Origin: JBEVEP01 sp040512755
Lineage (GTDB): Bacteria; Pseudomonadota; Alphaproteobacteria; Rhizobiales; Rhizobiaceae
Reading direction: 5' to 3'
Assembly: GCA_040512755.1 (NCBI GenBank)
Contig: JBEVEP010000294.1
Location: 1-20,418 of the forward strand
DNA: 20,418 bases
Of this stretch, positions 1 to 7,836 are shown one piece after another (the first letter of the stretch is position 1; every line of letters begins with the position of its first letter). The position numbers and the translations under genes were made by a program. Under the pieces are notes generated by a model that was given only the letters and a program-made list of their open reading frames with translations, made no database searches and was not told the origin of the DNA.

Positions 1-347
1 ACTACGCGACGCTGCTCGATATCTTCTGGCACTCGGTCGATCCCACCGATGGCGGCGGACAGTTTTGCGACCGGGGCCACAGCTACAGCACCGCTATATA
101 CGCGCTGAATGCCGCCGACCTCCAAGCGGCCAAAAAGTCGAAAGCAGCGATCGCCGCTGAACTCGGTAAGCCGATCGCGACTGACATTGTCGCGGCTTCG
201 ACTTTCTGGCCCGCCGAGGAATACCACCAGAACTATTATCGCAAGAACCCCCTTCGCTATAATTTTTACCGCTCCGGCTGTGGGCGCGATAATCGCGTGG
301 AAAGCCTGTGGGGAGCGTCTGCGCACAAGGGCATAGCCGGACACTGA
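1..347 (+). CDS. msrA: Peptide-methionine (S)-S-oxide reductase MsrA, C-terminal part (5' end outside window)
   Basis: MsrA reduces the S-epimer of methionine sulfoxide, free or in proteins, using a catalytic Cys recycled by thioredoxin. Only the last ~115 codons are visible, read from base 3 to the TGA at 345-347. The fragment begins YATLLDIFWHSVDPTD and continues with a QFCDRG element and SYSTAIY, which match the MsrA core pattern (LL..FW..HDPT, Q..D.G..Y.SAIY). A downstream EEYHQNYY segment is also typical. The tail RSGCGRD...LWG carries a Cys that is probably the resolving residue, as in a subgroup common in alphaproteobacteria. The catalytic GCFW motif must lie upstream of the window. 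A 5-bp stem GCCGG/CCGGC (336-352) straddles the stop codon but has no T tract. The family assignment is firm; which MsrA paralogue it is cannot be said. Confidence 0.9.
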   Translation, partial: YATLLDIFWHSVDPTDGGGQFCDRGHSYSTAIYALNAADLQAAKKSKAAIAAELGKPIATDIVAASTFWPAEEYHQNYYRKNPLRYNFYRSGCGRDNRVESLWGASAHKGIAGH

Positions 348-413
348 CCGGCATTTCAGCAGAGATTGCAGATGTTTCGTACGAAGCACGCCGGGGAGCT
401 TCGCGCGGCTAAG

Positions 414-426
414 ACATAACTTATGT
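414..426. promoter_or_regulatory. 13-bp perfect palindrome upstream of the antiporter gene
   Basis: ACATAA-C-TTATGT is a perfect inverted repeat with a one-base centre, about 97 bases before the antiporter start, in the 175-base gap after msrA. The symmetry is directly visible. Use as an operator is inferred only from symmetry and position; no known binding motif is recognised and no clear -35/-10 pair was found beside it. Confidence 0.25.
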
Positions 427-522
427 TTTGACGCCCATTGACTCGAAGCATCTGTCGTCCTGCCATGTCTTCGCCTCACTCCGCATCAACTAAGCGAATC
501 GAGGTGAGAGGGGCATGGCTTT

Positions 523-2385
523 ATGGATCAGACGATATATCTCGTTACGCTTGTCTCGACGGCCCTGGTCGTGGCGGCGGCGTTTTCGAGCCTGATCGCC
601 TTCCGATTTGGCGCCCCCTTGTTACTTCTCTTTCTTGCTCTCGGGCTCGCGACGGGTACCGACGGTCTCGGCATCGAATTCAATAACGCACCACTCGCCT
701 ATTTTGCCGGCTCACTTGCGCTCGCGATCATTCTTTTCGATTCGGGGTTCAACACCCCATTGAATGCGCTGCGGCAAGCGGCGCTGCCGGCACTTTCGCT
801 GGCGTCCCTTGGTGTCGCACTGACCACGCTGATCTTTGGGACAGCTGCCTTCTACTTCACGGACCTTTCGTGGCTGGAATCGTTCCTGCTCGGTGCAGCG
901 GTTGCTTCCACCGATGCAGCTGCAGTCTTCTTCCTGTTGCGCGCCGGCAACCTATCATTGCGCGACCGCGTCCGATCCACCCTCGAAATCGAATCCGGAA
1001 CCAACGATCCGATCGCCATCTTCCTCACGCTGACGCTTGTGGAAGTCATCGCAATCGGGGCGGATCCCGAGGCGCAGGTGCTGCTTCTCGATATCGTCAT
1101 CGGCTTCATCAAACATATGGTGCTCGGGGCGATCGTCGGCGGCCTCGGCGGGATGGCAATTGTCCGGCTGGTTGACAGGCTCAACCTCGACAGCGGCTTG
1201 CTGCCGATCTTCGTTTTGACCGTCTCGTTAATGGTTTTTGCCGGGGCGGGCGCGATTGGCGGTTCCGGTTTTCTTGCAGTCTATCTGGCCGGACTTATCG
1301 CGGGCAATTCGCAAATCCGGGCCACGAATACGCTAAAGCGCTTTCAGGATGGCATGTCCTGGCTGTCGCAGATCATCATGTTCCTCGTGCTCGGCCTGTT
1401 TGCCACGCCTTCTGAGTTTCCGGCGATCCTCGCTCCTGCGATCATGCTCGGCCTGTTCCTTATCTTCATTGCCCGGCCAGTGGCGGTTTCGCTTTGCCTT
1501 ATCCCGTTCCGCATGCCACGCGCCGAAACCGCTTTCATTTCCTGGGTCGGGCTGCGTGGCGCAGTGTCGATCCTTCTGGCGCTCACGCCGATCATCGGCG
1601 GCCTCGAAAACGGGCGCACGATCTTCAACATCGCCTTCATTGTGGTGCTTGTCTCCCTGATCGTGCAGGGCTGGACGGTCGGCCCGCTGGCAAGGCGGCT
1701 CGGCTTGATCGTTCCGGCCAGGATCGGGCCGCTGGACAAGGTTGAGCTCGAACTGCCTGGCTCGGCTCACCACGAGCTGCTTGCCTATACGGTCGTGCCG
1801 GGCAGCCCGGTGGCCCGTGGACATCGAATTCCACGCTGGGCGCGCCCCTCGCTCGTCGTGCGCGACGGCCGCTCGATGCGCTTTCAGGACATGGGCCGCC
1901 TGATTGCCGGCGATCATGTCTACATTTTCGTTCCTGATCGCTATCCGCGGCTGCTCGACAGGCTGTTCGCCAGCCGGGCGGAGGTCGATCCCGAGGATGA
2001 AGATTTCTTCGGCGCCTTCGCAGTCGACCCATCGCGCCCCGCCGCGGAACTTGAGCATGCCTATGGCATCAATCTGAGTGAGGTGGAACACAAGCTCACC
2101 ATTGGGGGGCTGGTCTCCGAACGGTTAAGTGGCCGGGCCGAATATGCCGACCGTGTGTTGATTGACCCTATCGAGCTTATCGTGCGCGACGTCGACGAAA
2201 AGGGACGCATCACGTCTATCGGTGTCTCGATCGAGCCGGCAACGGAACGGCCGAGTGTGCCCTTGTTCTTGAGCGTCAGCGAGATCGGCGACCAGATGCA
2301 TGCGTTGTTGAGCTGGTTGACAAAAAAGGTACGCGGAGGGCGACCAGCCTCCACTACAGGATCAGACGATCGGAAGGCTCACTGA
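523..2385 (+). CDS. nhaP2: Potassium/proton antiporter, CPA1 family (NhaP2/CvrA-like) with cytosolic RCK_C and CorC-type domains
   Basis: This 620-residue inner-membrane protein is likely to exchange K+ (or Na+) for H+ in ion and pH homeostasis. Residues ~5-395 form a Na+/H+ exchanger domain with about a dozen hydrophobic segments. Conserved charged positions are visible at STDAAAVF (Asp131), ESGTNDPIAIF (Asn161-Asp162) and WVGLRGAVS near residue 345. Residues ~407-475 resemble an RCK_C/TrkA-C regulatory domain and ~505-585 the CorC/HlyC-associated domain, an order typical of NhaP2/CvrA proteins of about 570-620 residues. The ATG at 523 follows a GAGGTGAGAGG stretch and starts directly with the first membrane segment. 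It is separated from msrA by 175 bases and from pgk by 96, so co-transcription with either is uncertain. Ion specificity (K+ versus Na+) cannot be read from the sequence. Confidence 0.9.
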   Translation: MDQTIYLVTLVSTALVVAAAFSSLIAFRFGAPLLLLFLALGLATGTDGLGIEFNNAPLAYFAGSLALAIILFDSGFNTPLNALRQAALPALSLASLGVALTTLIFGTAAFYFTDLSWLESFLLGAAVASTDAAAVFFLLRAGNLSLRDRVRSTLEIESGTNDPIAIFLTLTLVEVIAIGADPEAQVLLLDIVIGFIKHMVLGAIVGGLGGMAIVRLVDRLNLDSGLLPIFVLTVSLMVFAGAGAIGGSGFLAVYLAGLIAGNSQIRATNTLKRFQDGMSWLSQIIMFLVLGLFATPSEFPAILAPAIMLGLFLIFIARPVAVSLCLIPFRMPRAETAFISWVGLRGAVSILLALTPIIGGLENGRTIFNIAFIVVLVSLIVQGWTVGPLARRLGLIVPARIGPLDKVELELPGSAHHELLAYTVVPGSPVARGHRIPRWARPSLVVRDGRSMRFQDMGRLIAGDHVYIFVPDRYPRLLDRLFASRAEVDPEDEDFFGAFAVDPSRPAAELEHAYGINLSEVEHKLTIGGLVSERLSGRAEYADRVLIDPIELIVRDVDEKGRITSIGVSIEPATERPSVPLFLSVSEIGDQMHALLSWLTKKVRGGRPASTTGSDDRKAH

Positions 2386-2481
2386 AGACGGTGCGACTTT
2401 GACGCAAGCATTTGGCCGAAAGCCGCCTTGCATCCCTGCGTCCGCGCGATATGGTCCGGCGGTTTAAGAGGAGGCTTTGCG

Positions 2482-3678
2482 ATGGCCAGTTTCAAGACGC
2501 TCGACACGATTGGCGACATCAGTGGCAAGCGCGTTCTCGTCCGTGTTGACCTGAATGTCCCGATGGCCGAAGGCAAAGTAACGGACGCGACCCGCATCGA
2601 ACGCGTCCTGCCGACGATCACGGAACTGTCTGACAAGGGCGCTAAGGTCGTGCTGCTTGCTCATTTCGGCAGGCCGAAAGATGGGCCGGACCCTGCGCTA
2701 TCAATGAAGCCGATCGCCATGGCGACTGAGGAGTTGCTCGGCCGGAAGGTTGGCTTTGCAGGCGATTGCATCGGCGAAGGAGCAGCGAAGGCAGTAGCCT
2801 CGATGAAAGACGGCGACATTCTTCTCCTGGAGAACACGCGTTTTCACAAAGGCGAGGAAAAGAACGACAAGGCCTTCACGGAGGCTTTGGCCAAGAATGG
2901 CGATATTTTCGTAAACGACGCGTTCTCGGCAGCTCATCGTGCGCATTCGTCGACGGAGGGCCTGGCTCACTACTTTCCCGCCTTTGCGGGCCGCACAATG
3001 CAGGCCGAGCTTGAAGCGCTCGAGAAAGGACTTGGCAGCCCTGCCCGGCCCGTGATTGCCATCGTCGGCGGCGCTAAAGTGTCCACCAAGATCGATCTGC
3101 TCATGAACCTCGTGAAGAAGGTCGAGGCGCTGGTTATCGGCGGCGGCATGGCCAACACATTTCTCGTAGCTCGCGGCACTCGTGTCGGCAAATCGCTCGC
3201 CGAGCACGACCTCGCTGAAACAGCGAAGCAGATCATGATCGAGGCCGCCTCTGCCGGCTGCGCAATCATCCTGCCGTCGGACGGCGTGGTCGCGTGGGAG
3301 TTCAAGGCCGGCGCGAACAGCCAGACGGTCGATATCGAGGCAGTGCCGGATGATGCCATGATCCTCGATGTCGGCCCAAAGACGGTCGAAGCCGTAAATC
3401 AGTGGATCGACCGGGCGGCGACCCTGGTCTGGAACGGGCCTCTCGGCGCATTTGAGATCGAACCGTTCGAGCGGGCGACGATGGCAGCGGCGAAACATGC
3501 GGCACGCCGCACGAAGGAAGGAAAGCTCGTCTCGGTAGCCGGCGGAGGCGATACGGTCGCGGCGCTCAACGAAGCCGGCGTCGCGGACGCTTTCACCTAT
3601 GTGTCGACGGCGGGCGGTGCATTTCTGGAATGGATGGAAGGCAAGGACCTTCCGGGCGTCGAAGTGCTGAAGGCTTAG
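2482..3678 (+). CDS. pgk: Phosphoglycerate kinase
   Basis: This cytosolic enzyme interconverts 1,3-bisphosphoglycerate + ADP and 3-phosphoglycerate + ATP in glycolysis and gluconeogenesis. The 398 residues match the usual ~390-400. Visible signatures are RVDLNVPM (residues 21-28, substrate-binding loop), GGAKVSTKI (196-204), NGPLGAFE (318-325) and the nucleotide-loop GGGDT (354-358). The reading frame is open upstream to 2428, but the ATG at 2482 is preferred because AGGAGG lies about seven bases before it and the protein then begins MASFKTLDTIGD, as in other alphaproteobacterial Pgk. It is followed after 133 bases by the class I aldolase gene, a partner in the same pathway. Rhizobia often carry gap directly before pgk; here the upstream neighbour is an antiporter instead. 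Confidence 0.97.
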   Translation: MASFKTLDTIGDISGKRVLVRVDLNVPMAEGKVTDATRIERVLPTITELSDKGAKVVLLAHFGRPKDGPDPALSMKPIAMATEELLGRKVGFAGDCIGEGAAKAVASMKDGDILLLENTRFHKGEEKNDKAFTEALAKNGDIFVNDAFSAAHRAHSSTEGLAHYFPAFAGRTMQAELEALEKGLGSPARPVIAIVGGAKVSTKIDLLMNLVKKVEALVIGGGMANTFLVARGTRVGKSLAEHDLAETAKQIMIEAASAGCAIILPSDGVVAWEFKAGANSQTVDIEAVPDDAMILDVGPKTVEAVNQWIDRAATLVWNGPLGAFEIEPFERATMAAAKHAARRTKEGKLVSVAGGGDTVAALNEAGVADAFTYVSTAGGAFLEWMEGKDLPGVEVLKA

Positions 3679-3811
3679 CCGCATTCCGGTTGCGCGCGAA
3701 AACACTATCTCGCTTCGGCTAATGACATTCAATCGATTCAGGGTTCTCGCCGGCATTCCGCTGGGATAACTGTTCTGCTATGCGCGCTGGCAAACAGTCA
3801 GGAGGTTTGAG

Positions 3812-4837
3812 ATGGATGAGCGTCTAGAGGATATCGCGGCGGCAATGGTCGCGGATGGCAAAGGTATTCTTGCCGCCGACGAAAGTTCCGGCACGATCAA
3901 GAAGCGGTTTGATACGATCGGGCTGGAATCGACGGCCGATGCGCGCCGCGACTATCGCGAAATGCTTTTCAGCACCGATGAAGCGATGAAGAAGTACATT
4001 TCCGGCGTCATCCTCTATGACGAGACGCTGCGCCAGAAAGCAAAGGATGGCACGCCACTAGTCGACATGATCAAGGCGGCTGGGTCGGTGCCCGGCATCA
4101 AGGTCGATTCCGGCGCGAAACCACTGGCGGGCTATCCCGGGGAAACCATCACCGAGGGTCTGGACGGGCTGAGGGACAAGCTTGCGGAGTACTACAAGCT
4201 TGGCGCTCGCTTTGCCAAATGGCGCGGAGTGATCTCGATTTCCTACGGTCTGCCGAGCTGGGGCGCCGTGAAGCAGAATGCACAGGCGCTCGCCCGCTAT
4301 GCCGCGCTCTGCCAGGAAGCAGGCATCGTGCCGATCGTAGAGCCGGAGGTTCTGATGGATGGCGAGCCGGGCGATCATTCGATCGGCCGCTGCCATGAAG
4401 TCACGGAGTGGGTCCTGCGCACCGTCTTCAACGAACTGCACGACGCTCGCGTGAGCCTTGAAGGCATGGTGCTGAAGCCGAACATGGTTATCGACGGTAA
4501 GAAAGCCCGTACGGCTTCACAGGAAGAGGTGGCGGAAAAGACACTGCGGGTCCTGAAGGCAACAGTTCCCACCGCAGTTCCCGGCATTGCCTTCCTTTCC
4601 GGCGGCCAGTCGGACGAGGAAGCGACGGCGCATCTTTCTCTGATGAACGCCGCCGGTCCGCTGCCCTGGAAGCTCACCTTCTCGTACGGCCGGGCGCTGC
4701 AGGCAGCAGCCATCAAGGCCTGGAGCGGCAAGGCGGAGAACGTAGCCGCCGGCCAGCGCGCGTTCCTGCATCGCGCGAGGATGAACGGTCTCGCCGCGAA
4801 CGGAAAGTGGCAACAGTCTCTGGAAAAGGCAGCCTGA
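3812..4837 (+). CDS. fbaB: Fructose-bisphosphate aldolase, class I (Schiff-base type)
   Basis: The enzyme cleaves fructose 1,6-bisphosphate to dihydroxyacetone phosphate and glyceraldehyde 3-phosphate, or condenses them in gluconeogenesis. The 341 residues fit the metal-independent class I family best known from animals and plants and also found in rhizobia. LEGMVLKPNM contains the Schiff-base lysine at residue 222. The N-terminal GKGILAADESSGTIKKRF and the AKWRGVI segment are also family hallmarks, and SGGQSDEEA is near the C-terminus. The ATG at 3812 follows AGGAGG with good spacing. It lies 133 bases after pgk and ends just before a strong terminator, so pgk and this gene probably share a transcript. 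The symbol follows rhizobial usage; it is not the DhnA-type FbaB of E. coli. Confidence 0.95.
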   Translation: MDERLEDIAAAMVADGKGILAADESSGTIKKRFDTIGLESTADARRDYREMLFSTDEAMKKYISGVILYDETLRQKAKDGTPLVDMIKAAGSVPGIKVDSGAKPLAGYPGETITEGLDGLRDKLAEYYKLGARFAKWRGVISISYGLPSWGAVKQNAQALARYAALCQEAGIVPIVEPEVLMDGEPGDHSIGRCHEVTEWVLRTVFNELHDARVSLEGMVLKPNMVIDGKKARTASQEEVAEKTLRVLKATVPTAVPGIAFLSGGQSDEEATAHLSLMNAAGPLPWKLTFSYGRALQAAAIKAWSGKAENVAAGQRAFLHRARMNGLAANGKWQQSLEKAA

Positions 4838-4853
4838 TCCGAATTCAAACCAA

Positions 4854-4890
4854 GCCCCGCCGAGCCCAGCCCGGCGGGGCTTTTTCTTTT
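4854..4890 (+). terminator. Rho-independent terminator after the aldolase gene
   Basis: A perfect 9-bp stem, GCCCCGCCG (4854-4862) with CGGCGGGGC (4872-4880), encloses a 9-base loop and is followed immediately by TTTTTCTTTT (4881-4890). It begins 16 bases after the aldolase stop codon. This is the strongest intrinsic terminator in the window and marks the 3' end of the pgk-aldolase transcript. Confidence 0.93.
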
Positions 4891-4957
4891 GAGTTAGCGG
4901 GACTGGAGCAGTCGCCCGAAACGGGAACCGTTCGACTAGCTCCAAGCCTTTGTTTGT

Positions 4958-5003
4958 GCATCGGATTGATCCGAAATCCGCGTCGCACTTTTCGGTCCGA
5001 TGC
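4958..5003. repeat. Palindromic intergenic element (rhizobial REP/RIME-like unit)
   Basis: The outer arms GCATCGGA (4958-4965) and TCCGATGC (4996-5003) are perfect inverted repeats. An inner pair CCGAAA (4971-4976) / TTTCGG (4990-4995) forms a second stem around CGTCGCACTT. The two-tier hairpin with a CACTTTTCGG core resembles short palindromic repeats that occur in many copies between genes in rhizobia and Mesorhizobium relatives. Only one copy lies in this window, so its repetitive nature is recalled, not shown here. It ends 14 bases before the SGNH hydrolase start and would fold in that gene's leader. Confidence 0.6.
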
Positions 5004-5017
5004 TGTAAGAAGCGGCG

Positions 5018-5761
5018 ATGTCGCGGCTGCTCCCTCTTCTCACCTGGCTCGCCTTCCCGATCTATGTCTGGCAGGGGCTTGGCGTGCGGCGGCGCACCGA
5101 GCGAATGTTGCCGGCACAGGGGCCGGTCCTTCATCGCGTTGAAGGACAGGAACCGGCGATATCGCTGCTTGTGCTTGGGGATTCGTCAGCTGCGTCGGTC
5201 GGAATTGGCCACTCAGAAAACGGTCTCGCTGCGCAGCTGGCTATATTGATCTCGGCGCGCACAGGTCGCGCGGTCAACTGGCGCGCTGCAGGTTTCAATT
5301 CAGCGACGTCAGGACAGGTGCGGGACCACGTGCTGCCCAACCTCTCGGCTGATCGTTGGACCCATATCGTCCTTTCGATCGGCACGAACGATACGAAGAA
5401 CCTCCACACGATCTCTCGCTTCAGAAGGGAATTCGGAGGCCTTCTCTATGCGCTGCGCGCCAAGTGGCCTGAAGCGCGGGTGGTGTGGTCGCCGGTCGTG
5501 GAATTCACTCGGGTTCCGGCACTTCCACGCTTCCTCGCACGGTTGCTCGAAATACGGGCGACGGCGATAAACCGGCTCGGCGAAAGGCTATGCCGCGAGC
5601 GTGGGGCCGTCCCCGCCTCTCGTCTGCCGATCCTGGATCCCGAAGCCGGCTTTTCGACCGATGGCTTCCACGCATCGGAAGAAGGCTACAGGGCCTGGGC
5701 GGAGCATCTGCTCGATCTTGTGCTGGGTGCTGAACCGCTTGGACAGGGTCCCATTGCTTGA
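5018..5761 (+). CDS. SGNH/GDSL-family hydrolase, membrane-anchored or exported
   Basis: This is a 247-residue esterase/lipase-type serine hydrolase of the SGNH superfamily; the substrate is unknown. Block I is LVLGDSS (catalytic Ser56), the block II-like region is NWRAAGFNSATSG with Gly/Asn, block III is SIGTND (Asn124) and block V is DGFHAS (Asp215, His218), so the catalytic set is complete. Residues ~4-22 (LLPLLTWLAFPIYVWQG) form a hydrophobic stretch that could be a signal anchor. The ATG at 5018 has a modest AAGAAG upstream and sits 14 bases after the palindromic element. The gene stands between the aldolase terminator and prpE and looks like its own transcription unit. Candidate activities include an acyl-ester hydrolase or a lysophospholipase-like enzyme. 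Confidence 0.88.
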   Translation: MSRLLPLLTWLAFPIYVWQGLGVRRRTERMLPAQGPVLHRVEGQEPAISLLVLGDSSAASVGIGHSENGLAAQLAILISARTGRAVNWRAAGFNSATSGQVRDHVLPNLSADRWTHIVLSIGTNDTKNLHTISRFRREFGGLLYALRAKWPEARVVWSPVVEFTRVPALPRFLARLLEIRATAINRLGERLCRERGAVPASRLPILDPEAGFSTDGFHASEEGYRAWAEHLLDLVLGAEPLGQGPIA

Positions 5762-5819
5762 TGAGGCGGCTTCGCCGGCCTTGTAGCGCATTCCAGTCTA
5801 AAACGTTCGTTGCAATAGA

Positions 5820-5837
5820 CACGCCGCCCTTGGCGTG
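5820..5837 (+). other. Hairpin in the prpE leader
   Basis: CACGCC (5820-5825) pairs with GGCGTG (5832-5837) across a 6-base loop, about 31 bases before the prpE start and 58 after the SGNH gene. It is followed by AAAATTTGAAA, not a clean T tract, so it is at best a weak terminator or a leader hairpin. Confidence 0.25.
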
Positions 5838-5868
5838 AAAATTTGAAAGGACGTTCTGGGAGGAACCG

Positions 5869-7776
5869 ATGAGTTCACGCTACCACGAGGTCTATGCAGA
5901 CTGGCGACAGGATCCAGAAGCGTTTTGGGCGACGGCCGCTCGGGAGATTGAATGGTTCAGGCCTTGGGACAAGGTCTTCGACGCAAATGCCGGCGTCTAT
6001 GGCCGATGGTTTACCGGGGCCGAATGCAACACCTGCTTCAATGCGATCGACCGACAAGTTGATGGTGGCCGAGCGGATCAGCTTGCACTTATCCACGACA
6101 GTGCGATTACCGGAAAGCAAAGAAAGTTCACATATCGCGAACTGAAGACCGAAGTCGAAGCGCTCGCGGCAGTTCTCCAGGACCTCGGCATTGCAAAAGG
6201 CGATCGCGTCATCATCTACATGCCCATGGTGCCGGAAGCGGCATTTGCGATGCTCGCCTGCGCACGCATTGGGGCCGTTCATTCAGTCGTGTTTGGCGGT
6301 TTCGCCGCAAAGGAACTGGCCACCCGCATCGAAGACGCGAAGCCGAAGCTGGTGATATCGGCTTCCTGCGGCATCGAGCCGGGACGTGTCATCGCTTACA
6401 AGCCTCTGCTCGACGAAGCGATCGACACGGCGAAAACAAAGCCAGCTGCTTGCATCATCCTGCAGCGCGAACAGCAGCGCTGTGACCTTATTGCCGGGCG
6501 CGATCTCGACTACGCCGAGGTCACGGCAGCGGCCAGAGCTGCCGGCCGTTCCGTGCCGGTCGTTCCGGTGCAGGCCACCGATCCACTTTATATCCTCTAC
6601 ACGTCCGGAACGACGGGTCAGCCCAAAGGCGTGGTCCGCGACAATGGCGGCCACATGGTCGCGTTGAAATGGTCGATGTGGAACGAGTTCGGCGTTAGAC
6701 CGGGCGAGGTGTTCTGGGCGGCGTCCGATGTCGGATGGGTTGTCGGCCATTCCTATATCGTCTACGGACCACTGCTGCATGGCTGCACCAGCGTCCTGTT
6801 CGAAGGCAAACCTGTGGGCACCCCGGATGCAGGGACCTTCTGGCGCGTGATTTCAGAGCATGGGGTCGTTGCCCTTTTCACAGCGCCGACTGCCTTCCGG
6901 GCGATCAAGAAAGAAGATCCACGGGGCGCCTTCGTAGAGAAATATGATCTCTCCAGGTTCCGGACGCTGTTTTTAGCCGGCGAGCGTGCCGATCCCGAAA
7001 CGATCAAATGGGCGGAACAACGGCTGAATGTCCCGGTGATCGATCACTGGTGGCAAACAGAGACTGGTTCGCCGATTTCGCAGAACCCGATCGGGCTCGG
7101 TCAATTGCCGGTCAAGTACGGCTCTCCCTGCGTGCCGATGCCGGGATACGAAATCCATGTTCTCGATGACGCCGGCCATCCAGTGCCTGCCGGGACGCTT
7201 GGCAATGTCGTCGTGAAACTGCCTCTCCCTCCCGGTTGTCTTCCCACGCTCTGGAATGCCGACGAGCGCTTCCGCCAGGCATACCTCGCGGAATTTCCCG
7301 GCTACTACAAGACAGCCGACGCAGGGCTAGTCGACGATGATGGCTATTTGTTCATCATGGCGCGCACCGACGACATCATCAATGTCGCCGGCCACCGGCT
7401 GTCGACGGGCGGGATGGAAGAAGTGGTTGCCGAGCATCCTGATGTGGCCGAATGCGCGGTCATCGGCATCCATGATGCAATGAAGGGGCAAGTCCCGTGC
7501 GCATTCGTCGTGCTTAATGCGGGCGTGGACAGGGACGACGGGTCGATCGAAAACGAAGTCGTCAAACTTGTCCGCGACAGAGTGGGCGCGGTTGCGGCAT
7601 TGAAGACGGTCGTGACGATCAAACGGCTGCCGAAGACGCGATCAGGAAAGATTCTGCGCGCTACCATGCAGAAGATTGCCGACAAGGAAGCCTGGAGCAT
7701 GCCTGCCACGATCGACGATCCGGTGATCCTCGACGAAATCACTGTTGCCCTGAACCAAAAAGGCATCGGGGTATGA
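5869..7776 (+). CDS. prpE: Propionyl-CoA synthetase (PrpE-type acyl-CoA synthetase)
   Basis: A member of the AMP-forming acyl-CoA synthetase (ANL) superfamily that activates a short acid, most likely propionate, to its CoA thioester through an acyl-adenylate. The 635 residues fit PrpE/Acs (~630-650). The N-terminal YHEVYADWRQDPEAFW is the ACAS_N segment. The P-loop YTSGTTGQPKG is at residues 244-254, followed by VVRDNGGH, which is more typical of PrpE than of AcsA. The WWQTETG motif is present, and the C-terminal catalytic Lys594 lies in TRSGKILR. The ATG at 5869 follows GGGAGG. An SDR gene begins 60 bases downstream and may be co-transcribed. No methylcitrate-cycle genes (prpB/C/D) are adjacent, so the acid could also be acetate or another short acid. 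Confidence 0.9.
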   Translation: MSSRYHEVYADWRQDPEAFWATAAREIEWFRPWDKVFDANAGVYGRWFTGAECNTCFNAIDRQVDGGRADQLALIHDSAITGKQRKFTYRELKTEVEALAAVLQDLGIAKGDRVIIYMPMVPEAAFAMLACARIGAVHSVVFGGFAAKELATRIEDAKPKLVISASCGIEPGRVIAYKPLLDEAIDTAKTKPAACIILQREQQRCDLIAGRDLDYAEVTAAARAAGRSVPVVPVQATDPLYILYTSGTTGQPKGVVRDNGGHMVALKWSMWNEFGVRPGEVFWAASDVGWVVGHSYIVYGPLLHGCTSVLFEGKPVGTPDAGTFWRVISEHGVVALFTAPTAFRAIKKEDPRGAFVEKYDLSRFRTLFLAGERADPETIKWAEQRLNVPVIDHWWQTETGSPISQNPIGLGQLPVKYGSPCVPMPGYEIHVLDDAGHPVPAGTLGNVVVKLPLPPGCLPTLWNADERFRQAYLAEFPGYYKTADAGLVDDDGYLFIMARTDDIINVAGHRLSTGGMEEVVAEHPDVAECAVIGIHDAMKGQVPCAFVVLNAGVDRDDGSIENEVVKLVRDRVGAVAALKTVVTIKRLPKTRSGKILRATMQKIADKEAWSMPATIDDPVILDEITVALNQKGIGV

Positions 7777-7836
7777 CAGCTTGACCTTTCCCGGCCCGCG
7801 GCGCACGGTCCCGCGCCAGACAGAGACGGAGAGATC

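Noticed and set aside
1333..2091. Minus-strand open frame (252 codons) opposite the antiporter
   Set aside because: Low-complexity charged translation typical of an antisense shadow; no ribosome binding site or family match.
2701..3756. Long minus-strand open frame (351 codons) opposite pgk
   Set aside because: It is the antisense shadow of a clearly conserved kinase gene in GC-rich DNA and shows no recognisable protein family.
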